Positions 42,744 through 51,961 of a stretch of DNA of 63,193 nt are shown here, piece by piece. The DNA lies in assembly GCA_019308905.1 (NCBI GenBank), contig JAFDHF010000009.1, forward strand, positions 1 to 63,193, given 5' to 3'. A model generated the notes under the pieces. It was given only the letters and a program-made list of their open reading frames with translations. It was not told where the DNA came from and searched no databases. Made by a program: the position numbers and the translations under genes. How positions within the stretch are numbered: the stretch's first letter is position 1; each line of letters begins with the position of its first letter. The stretch comes from Deltaproteobacteria bacterium (GTDB taxonomy: Bacteria > Desulfobacterota > BSN033 > WVXP01).

Positions 42744-44696
42744 ATGAAAAGGCTGGGCGTTTTTGTCTGCCACTGTGGCGTCAATATCGCCGGTACGGTC
42801 GACGTCAAAAAGGTGGCCCACCGGATGGGAATGGAGAAGGACGTGGTCCACAGTACGGACTATATCTACATGTGCTCGGATCCCGGCCAACAGTTGATCA
42901 GAGATGCCATCCGAGAGCAGGGGCTTGATGGAGTGATTGTGGCGTGTTGTTCGCCGAACATGCATGAGAACACCTTCCGAAAAGCCGTTCAGTCCGAGGG
43001 GCTCAATCCCTATCAGTGTGAGATTGCCAATATCCGGGAGCAATGCAGCTGGGTGCATCAAAAGGAGAAAGAGAAGGCAACAGAGAAGGCAGAGCAGATC
43101 ATCGCCGCGGTTCTCCAAAAGGTGAGGGGAAACCTGGACCTGGAGGCGATCCGGGTACCGGTCAACAAAAGGGTTTTGGTGGTTGGCGGGGGGATCACGG
43201 GAATCACGGCAGCCCTCGACCTGGCCGAGGGGGGATACCGTGTAGTGCTTGTGGACCGCCTTCCCTCTGCCGGCGGGCGCATGTTGCAGCTTGCCGAGAC
43301 TTTTCCACATCTGGAAGATGCCACGAGTATCCTCGCGGTGAGGTTGAAAGATATCGAGAAGAATCCCCTTATCCGTCTGGAAACCTACGCAGAAATCGAA
43401 GAAACCAAGGGCTACGTTGGGAATTTCCATGTAAGGATTCGGAGGAACCCCCGGTACGTGGATCTGGAGAGATGTTCGGGCTGTGGCCGGTGTCTGGAGG
43501 TATGCCCGGTTGAGGTTCCATCTCTGTTTGATAGGGGACTGGCCAGCCGGAAGGCCGTATATTTTTGGGGGGAGAGGGGGGTCCCTCACAAGCCGGTCAT
43601 CGATGGGGAGGCGTGTCTACACTTCCAGGACGCTACATGCCGGGCATGTGCCGAGATCTGTCCCGACAAAGCGATCAGATTTGACCAGGAGCCCCTATTC
43701 ATCGAAGAAGACGTGGGGGCCATCGTGATGGCCACAGGTTATGATCTGTTCCCCCTGGCAGAGATCGGGGAATACGGTTACGGGAGGATCCCCGATGTGA
43801 TTGACGGCCTTGCCTTCGAACGGATGCTCAGCCCGGATGGCCCTACTGGCGGCCAGATCCGGAGGCCGTCTGACGGAAAGATCCCCAGGGAGGTTGTATT
43901 TATCAAATGTGTTGCCTCGAGAGACCCGGAGCGGTATATGCCGTATTGCTCCCGAGTCTGTTGCATGTATACTGCCAAGCACGCCATGCTCTACAAGAGG
44001 AAGGTCAAAGACGGCCAGGCTTACGTCTTCTACATGGACATCCGGACCGACAGCAAGGGGTATGAGGAGTTTTTCCAGGAAACGGTAGAGCAGGAGAAGC
44101 CGCTATACCTGCGGGGGAGAGTCGCCCGGGTCTTCCAGGATGGAGAGAAGATCAGGGTCTGGGGGACCGACACCCTGTCCAACCGGAAGATCGAACTAAC
44201 GGTGGATATGGTGGTTCTGGCCACCGCCATGGTTCCGAGCCGTGGGGTGAGGGATCTGGCCGCCAGCCTGAGGGCAACCACCGACAAGTACGGGTTCCTG
44301 ACGGAAGCTCACATCAAGCTCTATCCCGTGGAGAGCTCCACACGGGGCATCTACCTGGCGGGTTGTGGACAGGGTCCCAAGGATATTACAGACAGTGTTG
44401 CTCAAGCCGGCGCGACTGCAGGCAAGATCCAGGCCCTTCTTTCAGCGGAGAAGCTGGTTCAAGATCCCCTGGTTGCCTCTGTTGACGAAAACGTGTGCAG
44501 CGGGTGCGGTATCTGTGTCGAGGTCTGTCCCTATGAGGCCAGGGAGATCGATTCCTATCGCAGGATCGCAATGGTTCATGAGGCCCTTTGTCAGGGATGC
44601 GGTGCCTGTGTCGCCTCGTGCCCGAACAACGCCTGTGAACTCAAGAATTCGACGTCTGTTCAGGTTGGGGGGATGATCGAGACATTTGCCGGCTGA
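42744..44696 (+). CDS. hdrA: Full-length HdrA-like flavoprotein (HdrA-2)
   Basis: The 650-residue protein has the complete HdrA plan. The N-terminal domain carries CHCGVN (C9, C11), CCSP (C68, C69) and REQCSWVH (C101). The FAD domain (GGGITGITAALDL) follows, then an inserted ferredoxin and two C-terminal [4Fe-4S] motifs (CSGCGICVEVCP, CQGCGACVASCP). The pair of cysteines usually next to the flavin is lost: where HdrA-1 has C75 and C78, this protein has D192 and S195. HdrA proteins contain the bifurcating FAD. It lies 161 bases after HdrA-1 and 24 before hdrC 2. Confidence 0.9.
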   Translation: MKRLGVFVCHCGVNIAGTVDVKKVAHRMGMEKDVVHSTDYIYMCSDPGQQLIRDAIREQGLDGVIVACCSPNMHENTFRKAVQSEGLNPYQCEIANIREQCSWVHQKEKEKATEKAEQIIAAVLQKVRGNLDLEAIRVPVNKRVLVVGGGITGITAALDLAEGGYRVVLVDRLPSAGGRMLQLAETFPHLEDATSILAVRLKDIEKNPLIRLETYAEIEETKGYVGNFHVRIRRNPRYVDLERCSGCGRCLEVCPVEVPSLFDRGLASRKAVYFWGERGVPHKPVIDGEACLHFQDATCRACAEICPDKAIRFDQEPLFIEEDVGAIVMATGYDLFPLAEIGEYGYGRIPDVIDGLAFERMLSPDGPTGGQIRRPSDGKIPREVVFIKCVASRDPERYMPYCSRVCCMYTAKHAMLYKRKVKDGQAYVFYMDIRTDSKGYEEFFQETVEQEKPLYLRGRVARVFQDGEKIRVWGTDTLSNRKIELTVDMVVLATAMVPSRGVRDLAASLRATTDKYGFLTEAHIKLYPVESSTRGIYLAGCGQGPKDITDSVAQAGATAGKIQALLSAEKLVQDPLVASVDENVCSGCGICVEVCPYEAREIDSYRRIAMVHEALCQGCGACVASCPNNACELKNSTSVQVGGMIETFAG

Positions 44697-44720
44697 ACAG
44701 ACCCGAAGGAGCAGGGAAGG

Positions 44721-45260
44721 ATGGAGATCGATCAATCCTTTGCCAGAGAGGTTCAGGAGCGGAGCGGCCAGAATCTGCAGCTCTGCTACCAGTGCTTGAA
44801 GTGTTCGGTGGGTTGTCCTACTGCGCGGTATATGGATTACACTCCGAACCGTTTGATCCGTCTGGTCCAGTATGGGCGGAAGGAGAGGGTGTTGAAGAGT
44901 CACGCCCTCTGGTTGTGCGTGTCGTGTTGGACCTGCGGGACCCGATGCCCCAACGAGATCGACATGGGGATTATCATGGATACTCTCAGGCAGATGGCCA
45001 TTGAGGGCGGCTTTGTGGCGGACAGGAACGTGGTCCTCCTCCACCAGGAGTTTGTCGATTCGATCCGCCGGCTGGGGCGGGTCCACGAGGCCACCATGCT
45101 GGCTTTTTACAAGCTAAGAAGCCACGATTTCATGACCGATCTCGGCCCAGGACTAAGGCTTTTTCTAAAGGGGAAGATCCCCCTGCTTCCTTCCCGCATT
45201 CGGGGAGTCAGAGAAATCCGGAGTATTTTTGAGAAAACCTATAAGCCCCTGAAGATTTGA
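44721..45260 (+). CDS. hdrC: HdrC-like iron-sulfur protein 2
   Basis: This second HdrC-like protein (179 residues) has two [4Fe-4S] motifs (C22-C25-C28-C32 and C66-C69-C72-C76) and a longer C-terminal helical region than the first copy. It sits 24 bases after HdrA-2. Its HdrB partner follows only after a 247-base gap filled by a simple repeat. Two hdrC/hdrB pairs in one cluster suggest two alternative terminal modules for the HdrA core. Confidence 0.88.
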   Translation: MEIDQSFAREVQERSGQNLQLCYQCLKCSVGCPTARYMDYTPNRLIRLVQYGRKERVLKSHALWLCVSCWTCGTRCPNEIDMGIIMDTLRQMAIEGGFVADRNVVLLHQEFVDSIRRLGRVHEATMLAFYKLRSHDFMTDLGPGLRLFLKGKIPLLPSRIRGVREIRSIFEKTYKPLKI

Positions 45261-45302
45261 TCATGAAGATTGGCTCCAGCACATTTGTCGGTTGTCGGTC
45301 CC

Positions 45303-45435
45303 CACGGACCACGACCACGGACCAGGACCACGGACACGCACCACGACCACGGACCACGAACACGAACACGAACACGAACCACGAACACGGACACGAACCA
45401 CGAACACGAACCACGAACACGAACCACGACCACGA
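45303..45435. repeat. CACGAA-type simple repeat tract
   Basis: About 130 bases consist almost entirely of CCACGGA, CCACGA and CACGAA units in irregular order. The tract lies between hdrC 2 and hdrB 2, inside the gene cluster. All plus-strand frames through it read monotonous Thr/Asn/His/Arg peptides without a start site, so it is not coding. A related tract lies before the 16S gene (62465-62513). Confidence 0.9.
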
Positions 45436-45507
45436 TGCCTGACGGGAGCCTTCTCAGAAACCAGTGCGTACCGATAATTTGGCACTAAACTGAAATGGGG
45501 GTTCACA

Positions 45508-46359
45508 TTGCAATTGTCCTATTATCCAGGCTGTACGAGCCATTCCACTGCGGCTGAGTACGGCATGTCGACCGAGGCCGTCCTGCGAGCCCTGGGAGTG
45601 GAACTGCTGGAGATCGAGGATTGGAACTGTTGTGGTGCTGCGGCCGCTCACACCCTCAGCCGCCTCCTCTCCCTCGCCTTGCCGGCGAGGAACATCGCAA
45701 AGACTCAGGAGAGGGAACTTCCCCTGGTTGTCCCTTGCGCGGGCTGCTTCAACAATCTGAAGAAAGCAGAAGCAGTCTTGAAAACAGGAGGGGAGCTGGC
45801 CCGGCAGATCGAAGAACTGGTGGGCTTTAGATACGAGGAGTCGACAGACATACTCGCCCTCATCGATGTGGTGGTAAACCGGATAGGTCTGGACAGGGTC
45901 AGGCAGAAGGTGGTAAGGCCCCTTACCGGGCTGAGGGTTGCCGCCTATTACGGCTGCGCCCTGGTACGGAACCCGAAGATCACTCATCTTGACGATCCGG
46001 AAAACCCCATGTACATAGATCGCATAGTGGAAGTCCTGGGGGCCACTCCTGTGGAGTGGTCTTACAAGACCGAGTGTTGCGGTGCGGATCTGGCTCTGAC
46101 CCACGGTGAGAGAGTCGCAGAAATGGTCACTCGTATCATAGAGATGGCCCGGGAGGCTGGAGCGGATTGTCTTGCCTGCTCCTGTGGACTGTGTCAGGCC
46201 AATCTGGAGATGAGGCAGAAATCGGAGGCGGAGGGGCTCCCGGTTTACTATTTCACTGAGCTGATGGGCCTTGCCATGGGTCTTGAAGGCCAGAAGAGGT
46301 GGTGGAGCAAGCATGTTGTCGATTCAACCCGACTGTTACGAAAGCTGAAGCTCATCTAG
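45508..46359 (+). CDS. hdrB: HdrB-like CCG-domain protein 2
   Basis: The second HdrB-like protein (283 residues, TTG start at 45508) has two CCG domains. The first has C9, C41-C42, C77/C80; the second has C150, C190-C191 and C226/C229 within CSCGLC. The last motif differs from the usual CPLC of copy 1. It is followed after 19 bases by the fused HdrA-3, then mvhD. This order also resembles the BamD-BamE-BamF part of class II benzoyl-CoA reductase complexes, though no BamB-type catalytic subunit lies here. Confidence 0.87.
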   Translation: MQLSYYPGCTSHSTAAEYGMSTEAVLRALGVELLEIEDWNCCGAAAAHTLSRLLSLALPARNIAKTQERELPLVVPCAGCFNNLKKAEAVLKTGGELARQIEELVGFRYEESTDILALIDVVVNRIGLDRVRQKVVRPLTGLRVAAYYGCALVRNPKITHLDDPENPMYIDRIVEVLGATPVEWSYKTECCGADLALTHGERVAEMVTRIIEMAREAGADCLACSCGLCQANLEMRQKSEAEGLPVYYFTELMGLAMGLEGQKRWWSKHVVDSTRLLRKLKLI

Positions 46360-46378
46360 CCTAGAGGAAGGCCGTGCT

Positions 46379-49300
46379 ATGGAAACAAGCGGGGAAATGG
46401 ACGCTCTGGTTGTCGGGGGAGGGATTGCCGGAATGCAGTCGGCACTGGTCCTGGCCGAGGGTGGCTACCGTGTAGCTCTTCTCGAAAAACGGCCGGCCAT
46501 CGGCGGGTACTTTCCTCTCCTCGACCGGACGTTCCCGACCAACTCCTGCGGTGTCTGTTTCATGTCCCCCACGCCTCCCGCGTATTGCCCTATCTACGAG
46601 ATCGACCTCCACGAGAATATCGAGGTTCTTACAAACTGCGATCTTGAGGCCATCCAGGGAGAGGCCGGGAGCTTTGAGGTATCGATCACCGAGAGGCCTC
46701 GTTTTGTCGACGGGGCGAAGTGTACCCGCTGCGGTCGGTGTATGGAGGTCTGTCCTGTAGAGGTTCCCTCCGAATTCGGTGGGGGACTTGAAAAGAGAAA
46801 AGCCATCTATCTCCCTTTCCCCCAGGCCGTTCCGCGGTCCTATGTGATCGATCCCCTTAATTGTACCAGGTGTGGAGAGTGCACCAAGGTCTGCACCGTC
46901 GGGGCCATCTGTCTCGATGAGAAACCGGTTCAAAGGAGTCTGCGCGTGGCCGGTGTGATCCTGGCCCCTGGTTTTGAACCCTTCAGGGCGGAGGTCAAGG
47001 GTGAATATGGATTCGGCAGATATGCCAACGTGCTGACGAGCATCCAGTATGAGAGAATGCTCAGTCTCTCTGGTCCCACCCAGGGGGTTCCAAAAAGGAT
47101 ATCTGACGGAGAAAAGCCCAAGAGGATCGCCTTCATCCAGTGCGTGGGATCACGGGACCCCTCCTGCGGCCAGCCCCACTGCTCCACCATCTGCTGCATG
47201 TACGCCACAAAGCAGGCCATGATCTCCAAAGACCGGGACCCCGGCCTGGAGATCACGGTCTTCTATATGGATATCCGCCCCATGGGCAAGGATTATGAAC
47301 GCTACTATGAGGGGGCGAGGGAACGATCCGGGATCAGATACCAGAGGAGCGCTGTCTCGGCTATTCGTGAGCTCCAGAAGAGCAAGAATCTTCTGATCAC
47401 CTACGGTCTTGAGGACGGGTCCCTGAGGGAGGAAGAGTTTGGTATGGTGGTTCTTTCCGTGGGAGTTACTCCGCCGGAAGGGGCTCGCCAAATAGCGGAG
47501 CGCCTGGGGGTCGCCCTCAACGAGATGGGCTTCTGCAAGACGCAGGAATTCAGCCCGACCGCTACGTCGAGGCCGGGTGTCTTTGTGGCCGGTGCCTTTC
47601 GATCACCCGGGGATATCCCCCAGGCCGTGATGGAAGGGTCGAGTGCGGCTGCCGGTCTGGCGTGCCTTGTCAAAGGGGCGGGAGGGCAGATAGCCGATGA
47701 GGTCGAATATCCGGGCCTTGGTGACTCCGACCAGATCGTTCCCAAGATAGGGGTCTTTCTGTGTGACAGCGGAAGGGGGGTCCTTTCCCTTGCAGAAATC
47801 GGCAAGGCCGTGCGGGCGGAGCGGGATGTGGTCCATGTGGAAGAGATTGGCCTTGCCTGTGAGAGTGAGGGGCTCCGTGAGATCAGGGGGCGCATCGGGG
47901 AGAAGGGGATCAACCGGGTGGTGATCGCGGGCGGCTCCCTCATGAAACTGCGAAGAGCGGCGGAGAAGATGGCCCGGGAGGCTGGATTCAGTCCCGAGGT
48001 CTTTGAGTATGCAAATATTGACGAGCAGTGTGCCTCGGTCCATTCGAATGACCCCCCTCTGGCTACCGAGAAGGCGAAGGTGCTGGTACGGAGTGCCGTG
48101 GCCAGGGCGCGATGGGTTAGGCCCGTAAGGCGGGCGGGAAAAGAGGTCGTTCGGAGAGTCCTGGTGGTTGGGGGAGGACTTGCCGGGCTCGCAGCCGCCC
48201 TCGGCCTTGCCGAGCAGGGGATCGAGGTCACCCTTGCCGAGAAGGAGGAATCCCTTGGGGGCAATGGGCGGTTTTCCTACTATACACTCCAGGGGTCGGA
48301 TTCTCAGTCTTCTCTCGAGGAACTCATAGCGCGTGTGGAGGCCCATCCCCGCATCGAAGTGTGGAAGGGAGCTGAACTTGAATCACTGGACGGGAGTTGG
48401 GGTGACTTCCGAACCCGTTTTTCTGTGGATGGAGAGGCAAGAGAGGCCCGTCATGGGGCGATTATCCTTGCCACGGGCGCTCATGAGATGAGACCCAGGG
48501 AGTATCTCTACGGGGAAGACCCCAGGGTGTTCACCCAGAGGGAACTGGAGAGGATGGTCCACGAGGGTGACAGGAGATTGGAAGGGCTCAGGGCGGTGGC
48601 GATGATTCAGTGTGTCGGCTCCCGGGACGAGCAACATCCCTACTGCAGCCGGATCTGCTGTGGCCAGGCCGTCAAGAATGCCTTGAAGCTGAAGCGGATG
48701 AACCCAGACCTCTTGGTTGTCGTCCTCTATCGCGATGTGAGGACGTACGGCTTTTACGAGACCTCTTATGAGGAGGCAAGAAACCAGGGGGTGATCTTTG
48801 TCCGATATGAGCCGGACAACAAGCCCCGGGTGGCCTGTGTTGATGATGCCTTGGAGATTCGATTCGACGATCCTGTCGCAGGCGAGCAGATCCGCCTCGA
48901 GATCGACCTTCTGGTTCTGAGTGTGGGAATCGAGGCAAATGACAATCGTAGACTTGCCGAAAAGGTCGGCGTCGAGCTCGATGCCGACGGTTTCTTCAAA
49001 GAGGTCAACTCGAAGAGCGCTCCCCTCGACTCGGTGGACCGTGGGAAGTTTTTCTGTGGCCTGTGCCTTGCCCCCTGTTCGATCGAGGACTCAATCGTTC
49101 AGGGCAGGGGGGCTGCCATGCGGGCAGCGGTCCTTTTGGCAAACAGGAGGGTGGAATACAAGCCCTATCCAGCCTACGTGATTGAGCGGCTCTGTTCGGG
49201 GTGCGGCCTTTGTATCACTACCTGCCCCTATGGGGCAAGGGTTTTGGATGAGGAGACCTGGAAAGCCCGGGTCCTTGAAGATCTGTGCCAGGGATGCGGG

Positions 49301-49393
49301 AATTGCGTTGTTGCCTGTCGCAACGGAGCCTCCCAGCAGTTGAACTACGAGAAGGTTGGAGTCCTTGCGACACTCGACGCGGCAATAGAGTGA
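46379..49393 (+). CDS. hdrA: Double HdrA fusion flavoprotein (HdrA-3)
   Basis: The 1004-residue protein joins two HdrA-like modules. The first has an FAD site (GGGIAGMQSALVLAEGG), the flavin-proximal cysteines (C57, C60 in NSCGVC) and two ferredoxin motifs (C115-C118-C121-C125, C162-C165-C168-C172). A linker near residue 455 is a worn HdrA N-terminal domain: FLCDSG replaces the CxCG motif and AGGS replaces CCSP. A second FAD site (GGGLAGLAAALGLAEQG) and two C-terminal [4Fe-4S] motifs follow. It thus offers two flavins and four cubane clusters in one chain. Its neighbours hdrB 2 and mvhD are its probable partners. Similar fusions occur in bifurcating or benzoyl-CoA reductase-linked complexes. 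Confidence 0.88.
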   Translation: METSGEMDALVVGGGIAGMQSALVLAEGGYRVALLEKRPAIGGYFPLLDRTFPTNSCGVCFMSPTPPAYCPIYEIDLHENIEVLTNCDLEAIQGEAGSFEVSITERPRFVDGAKCTRCGRCMEVCPVEVPSEFGGGLEKRKAIYLPFPQAVPRSYVIDPLNCTRCGECTKVCTVGAICLDEKPVQRSLRVAGVILAPGFEPFRAEVKGEYGFGRYANVLTSIQYERMLSLSGPTQGVPKRISDGEKPKRIAFIQCVGSRDPSCGQPHCSTICCMYATKQAMISKDRDPGLEITVFYMDIRPMGKDYERYYEGARERSGIRYQRSAVSAIRELQKSKNLLITYGLEDGSLREEEFGMVVLSVGVTPPEGARQIAERLGVALNEMGFCKTQEFSPTATSRPGVFVAGAFRSPGDIPQAVMEGSSAAAGLACLVKGAGGQIADEVEYPGLGDSDQIVPKIGVFLCDSGRGVLSLAEIGKAVRAERDVVHVEEIGLACESEGLREIRGRIGEKGINRVVIAGGSLMKLRRAAEKMAREAGFSPEVFEYANIDEQCASVHSNDPPLATEKAKVLVRSAVARARWVRPVRRAGKEVVRRVLVVGGGLAGLAAALGLAEQGIEVTLAEKEESLGGNGRFSYYTLQGSDSQSSLEELIARVEAHPRIEVWKGAELESLDGSWGDFRTRFSVDGEAREARHGAIILATGAHEMRPREYLYGEDPRVFTQRELERMVHEGDRRLEGLRAVAMIQCVGSRDEQHPYCSRICCGQAVKNALKLKRMNPDLLVVVLYRDVRTYGFYETSYEEARNQGVIFVRYEPDNKPRVACVDDALEIRFDDPVAGEQIRLEIDLLVLSVGIEANDNRRLAEKVGVELDADGFFKEVNSKSAPLDSVDRGKFFCGLCLAPCSIEDSIVQGRGAAMRAAVLLANRRVEYKPYPAYVIERLCSGCGLCITTCPYGARVLDEETWKARVLEDLCQGCGNCVVACRNGASQQLNYEKVGVLATLDAAIE

Positions 49394-49512
49394 GAGAGGC
49401 TCTTCGGTTTGCAACCGGTGAGACAGACGAGCCCGGATGGTCTTGGCTGGAGGACGGATACCGGAAGATCCCCGCTGAGAGATGAGGACGGAAAAACCCG
49501 GAGGATTTGCCC

Positions 49513-49935
49513 ATGAGCGAGTTTGAACCGCGAATCGTGGCTTTTCTCTGCCACTGGTGTACCTATACAGGGGCCGACCTGGCAGGGACGACCCGGCAGC
49601 AGTACCCCCCGAATATTAGAATTATCCATCTCATGTGTTCCGGCGCAGTGGATACCATCTATGTGCTGAAGGCCCTTATTGATGGAGCTGACGGAGTCTT
49701 GATCGGGGGATGCCACCCCGGCGATTGCCATTATCAGACGGGGAATTACAAGGCAAGGAGGAGAGTGGCGATTCTTAAGAACATTCTGTCTCAACTCGGA
49801 TACGATCCCGAACGGATCTGGCTTCGCTGGATCAGTGCAAGCGAGGGGAAGCTCTTTGCCGATACCGTGACACAGATGGTTGAGGAACTGAAACAGAAAG
49901 GACCCAACCCGATCAAGAAGATGTGGGCCCTGTAA
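49513..49935 (+). CDS. mvhD: MvhD-like [2Fe-2S] protein
   Basis: The 140-residue protein matches MvhD, the [2Fe-2S] subunit that connects HdrA to a hydrogenase or formate dehydrogenase. The conserved cysteines C13, C16, C42, C67 and C72 lie in FLCHWCTY, LMCSG and GCHPGDCHY. ATG 49513 follows GGAGG by eight bases. No hydrogenase genes are adjacent; instead an FrhB-like protein follows after 16 bases, suggesting that electrons enter or leave through that flavoprotein. Confidence 0.9.
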   Translation: MSEFEPRIVAFLCHWCTYTGADLAGTTRQQYPPNIRIIHLMCSGAVDTIYVLKALIDGADGVLIGGCHPGDCHYQTGNYKARRRVAILKNILSQLGYDPERIWLRWISASEGKLFADTVTQMVEELKQKGPNPIKKMWAL

Positions 49936-49951
49936 TGCACGAGGAGAATCC

Positions 49952-51109
49952 ATGAAGGCTGCAATCCTGAGCGTTGAAAACGGCGACCCCTTGGCCGCCC
50001 TGAGAGGTTTCTTGCGGCGTCTCCTTGAAACGAGAATGGTCGGAATGATTCTCGTTCCAAAGGCGCTTCCGTCCGGGGCGGGATTCGTCCAGACCCTCAT
50101 CAGAGACCCGGCGATGCTCGACGATGTTCACCCTGTGGCACCGACCATGCCTGTCCAATCAGCAAGGATCCTTTCCGGTCTGACGGTGGGCGACCCCGGC
50201 GAGCGGATCGGAGCGGTACTGAAACCGTGCGAACTGCGTGCCGCTGTCGAACTCACCAAGTTCCTTCAGGTGAAACTCGACCATCTGGTCACCATCGGGG
50301 TGGATTGTCCGGGAACCTATGAGGTCGAGGATTACGCCAGGGTGGCCGGGGAGAAGGGGGCTGGTGACTCTCTGTGGGAAGGCATGGTCAGGGGGGTCAA
50401 GACCGGCCGGCTTGACGGGCAGGAAGAGGAAGGGATAGCCCTTCGCCTTGCCTGTCGGATTTGCGAGAACCCTGTCCCTGTAAATGCCGACATCACTTTC
50501 GGGTTTTTTGGCCATGACCCGAGCAGGGAGATCGAGGTGATCGTCGGCGAGCGGGTGGTAGGGGAGTTTGAGGAGAGAGGCATTATCGGTCTCTCCTCCG
50601 AGGAGTCGAGTGAAAGGGGGCAGGTGATCTCCCAGTTGAAGGAGGAGCGGATCAGGAAGAGGGACGAGGTGTTCGGTAGGTTCAGGCAGCAAACCACCGA
50701 TCTTCAGGCTCTGATGAGTACTTTTTCCACGTGTGTCCGGTGCCACAACTGCATGGTTGCCTGCCCGATCTGTTACTGCAAGGAATGCGTGTTCCGGACG
50801 CCGACTTTTGAGCACCAATCAAACCAGTTCGTCCGATGGGCAGACCGGAAGGGGGGCATCCAGATGCCCACTGACACGCTCATCTTTCATCTGACCAGGT
50901 TGGCTCACATGGCCACATCCTGTATCGGCTGTGGGCTGTGTGACAGCGCGTGCCCCAGCGGGTTGCCTGTAATGACCCTTTTTAGGACCGTAGCCCAGGG
51001 CGTGCAGTCCCTGTTCGACTATCTTCCCGGTCGTGACCCTGAGGAGACCCCACCTGTAGCCACTTTCAGGGAGGATGAGCTTCAGGTCGAGACCGGTGCC
51101 AAGGACTGA
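49952..51109 (+). CDS. FrhB/FdhB-family iron-sulfur flavoprotein
   Basis: This 385-residue protein belongs to the coenzyme F420-type hydrogenase/dehydrogenase beta family (FrhB/FdhB). It has the KPCELRA and DCPGTYEVEDY segments and CRICENP in the flavin domain. The ferredoxin part follows, with C261-C264-C267-C271, CYCKEC (C274, C276, C279) and C324-C327-C330-C334. Members use F420, NAD(P) or ferredoxin as partner, and the sequence does not decide which. Adjacent to mvhD it may be the electron entry or exit module of the Hdr complex. It lies 63 bases before sdhB. Confidence 0.82.
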   Translation: MKAAILSVENGDPLAALRGFLRRLLETRMVGMILVPKALPSGAGFVQTLIRDPAMLDDVHPVAPTMPVQSARILSGLTVGDPGERIGAVLKPCELRAAVELTKFLQVKLDHLVTIGVDCPGTYEVEDYARVAGEKGAGDSLWEGMVRGVKTGRLDGQEEEGIALRLACRICENPVPVNADITFGFFGHDPSREIEVIVGERVVGEFEERGIIGLSSEESSERGQVISQLKEERIRKRDEVFGRFRQQTTDLQALMSTFSTCVRCHNCMVACPICYCKECVFRTPTFEHQSNQFVRWADRKGGIQMPTDTLIFHLTRLAHMATSCIGCGLCDSACPSGLPVMTLFRTVAQGVQSLFDYLPGRDPEETPPVATFREDELQVETGAKD

Positions 51110-51172
51110 GACCAGGTCTGCATGTTGGCGCGATGTGGTCTCTATGGTGAACAAGAACTCTGGAGGAGATTG

Positions 51173-51928
51173 ATGGAATCGGGGAAGAAAGAGAATGAGA
51201 GATCAGGTCATTCCGAGATGGTTCCCATCTTCGTCATGGGCAAGAGGTACGACGTCCCCGCGTCTCTGACCATCCAGAAGGCGATGGAGTATGCGGGATA
51301 TCAGTGGATCCGGGGATGCGGATGCCGAGGAGGCATCTGCGGTGCCTGTGCGACGGTATACAGGTTTCCCGAGAGCTACAAGATCGAGGTGGGTCTTGCC
51401 TGCCAGACCGTGGTTCAACCCAACATGTACATTACCCAGATTCCTTTCTTTCCGGCTGTCAAGAAGACCTATGACCTGGAGAAACTCACTCCGACCCTGG
51501 AAACCCTGGTCAAGTTGTATCCGGAGACATTACGGTGCCTCCAGTGCAACGTGTGCACGAAGTCCTGCCCCATGGACATTCAGGTGATGGATTACATGGC
51601 GGCGGCGATGCGTGGCGACATTGAGAGAGTCGCCGAATTGTCCTTCAGCTGCGTCATGTGCGGCCTCTGTACCTCTCGTTGTCCTGCCGAGATCTGTCAG
51701 TACAACATTGCGATTCTTGCCAGACGGCTCTACGGAAAGTATATGACCCCCAAGGCCGAACATCTCCAGGCAGTGATTGAGGAGATAACAAAGGGCCGCT
51801 ACGACTCGATGATGACGGAGCTCATGGAGACCGATGAAGAGAGACTCAAGAAGCTCTATACGGAAAGGGAGATTGAGCCCGAGGAGGCCGATGAAATGTG
51901 GACTCCGAAAGACACTTCCCGTCTCTGA
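51173..51928 (+). CDS. sdhB: Succinate dehydrogenase/fumarate reductase iron-sulfur subunit
   Basis: The 251-residue protein has a plant-type [2Fe-2S] domain (C51, C56, C59 in CRGGICGAC, plus C77) and two four-cysteine motifs (C122-C125-C128-C132 and C160-C163-C166-C170). This order is that of SdhB/FrdB and of the N-terminal part of TfrB. No twin-arginine signal or membrane segment is seen. It is 33 bases upstream of sdhA. The CCG domain found fused in TfrB is missing, but two HdrB proteins in the same cluster could supply it. ATG 51173 follows AGGAG. Confidence 0.9.
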   Translation: MESGKKENERSGHSEMVPIFVMGKRYDVPASLTIQKAMEYAGYQWIRGCGCRGGICGACATVYRFPESYKIEVGLACQTVVQPNMYITQIPFFPAVKKTYDLEKLTPTLETLVKLYPETLRCLQCNVCTKSCPMDIQVMDYMAAAMRGDIERVAELSFSCVMCGLCTSRCPAEICQYNIAILARRLYGKYMTPKAEHLQAVIEEITKGRYDSMMTELMETDEERLKKLYTEREIEPEEADEMWTPKDTSRL

Positions 51929-51961
51929 GACGGCCGTACAGGTAATAGCGGAGGATTCACC

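Noticed and set aside
45303-45435. CRISPR array
   Set aside because: There are no unique spacers of constant length between repeats, the units are only 6-7 bases long, and no cas genes are nearby.
45257-45506. Open frames through the CACGAA tract giving Thr/Asn/His/Arg repeats
   Set aside because: Several frames on both strands are open only because the repeat lacks stop codons; there is no conserved start or ribosome site, so the tract is not a protein.
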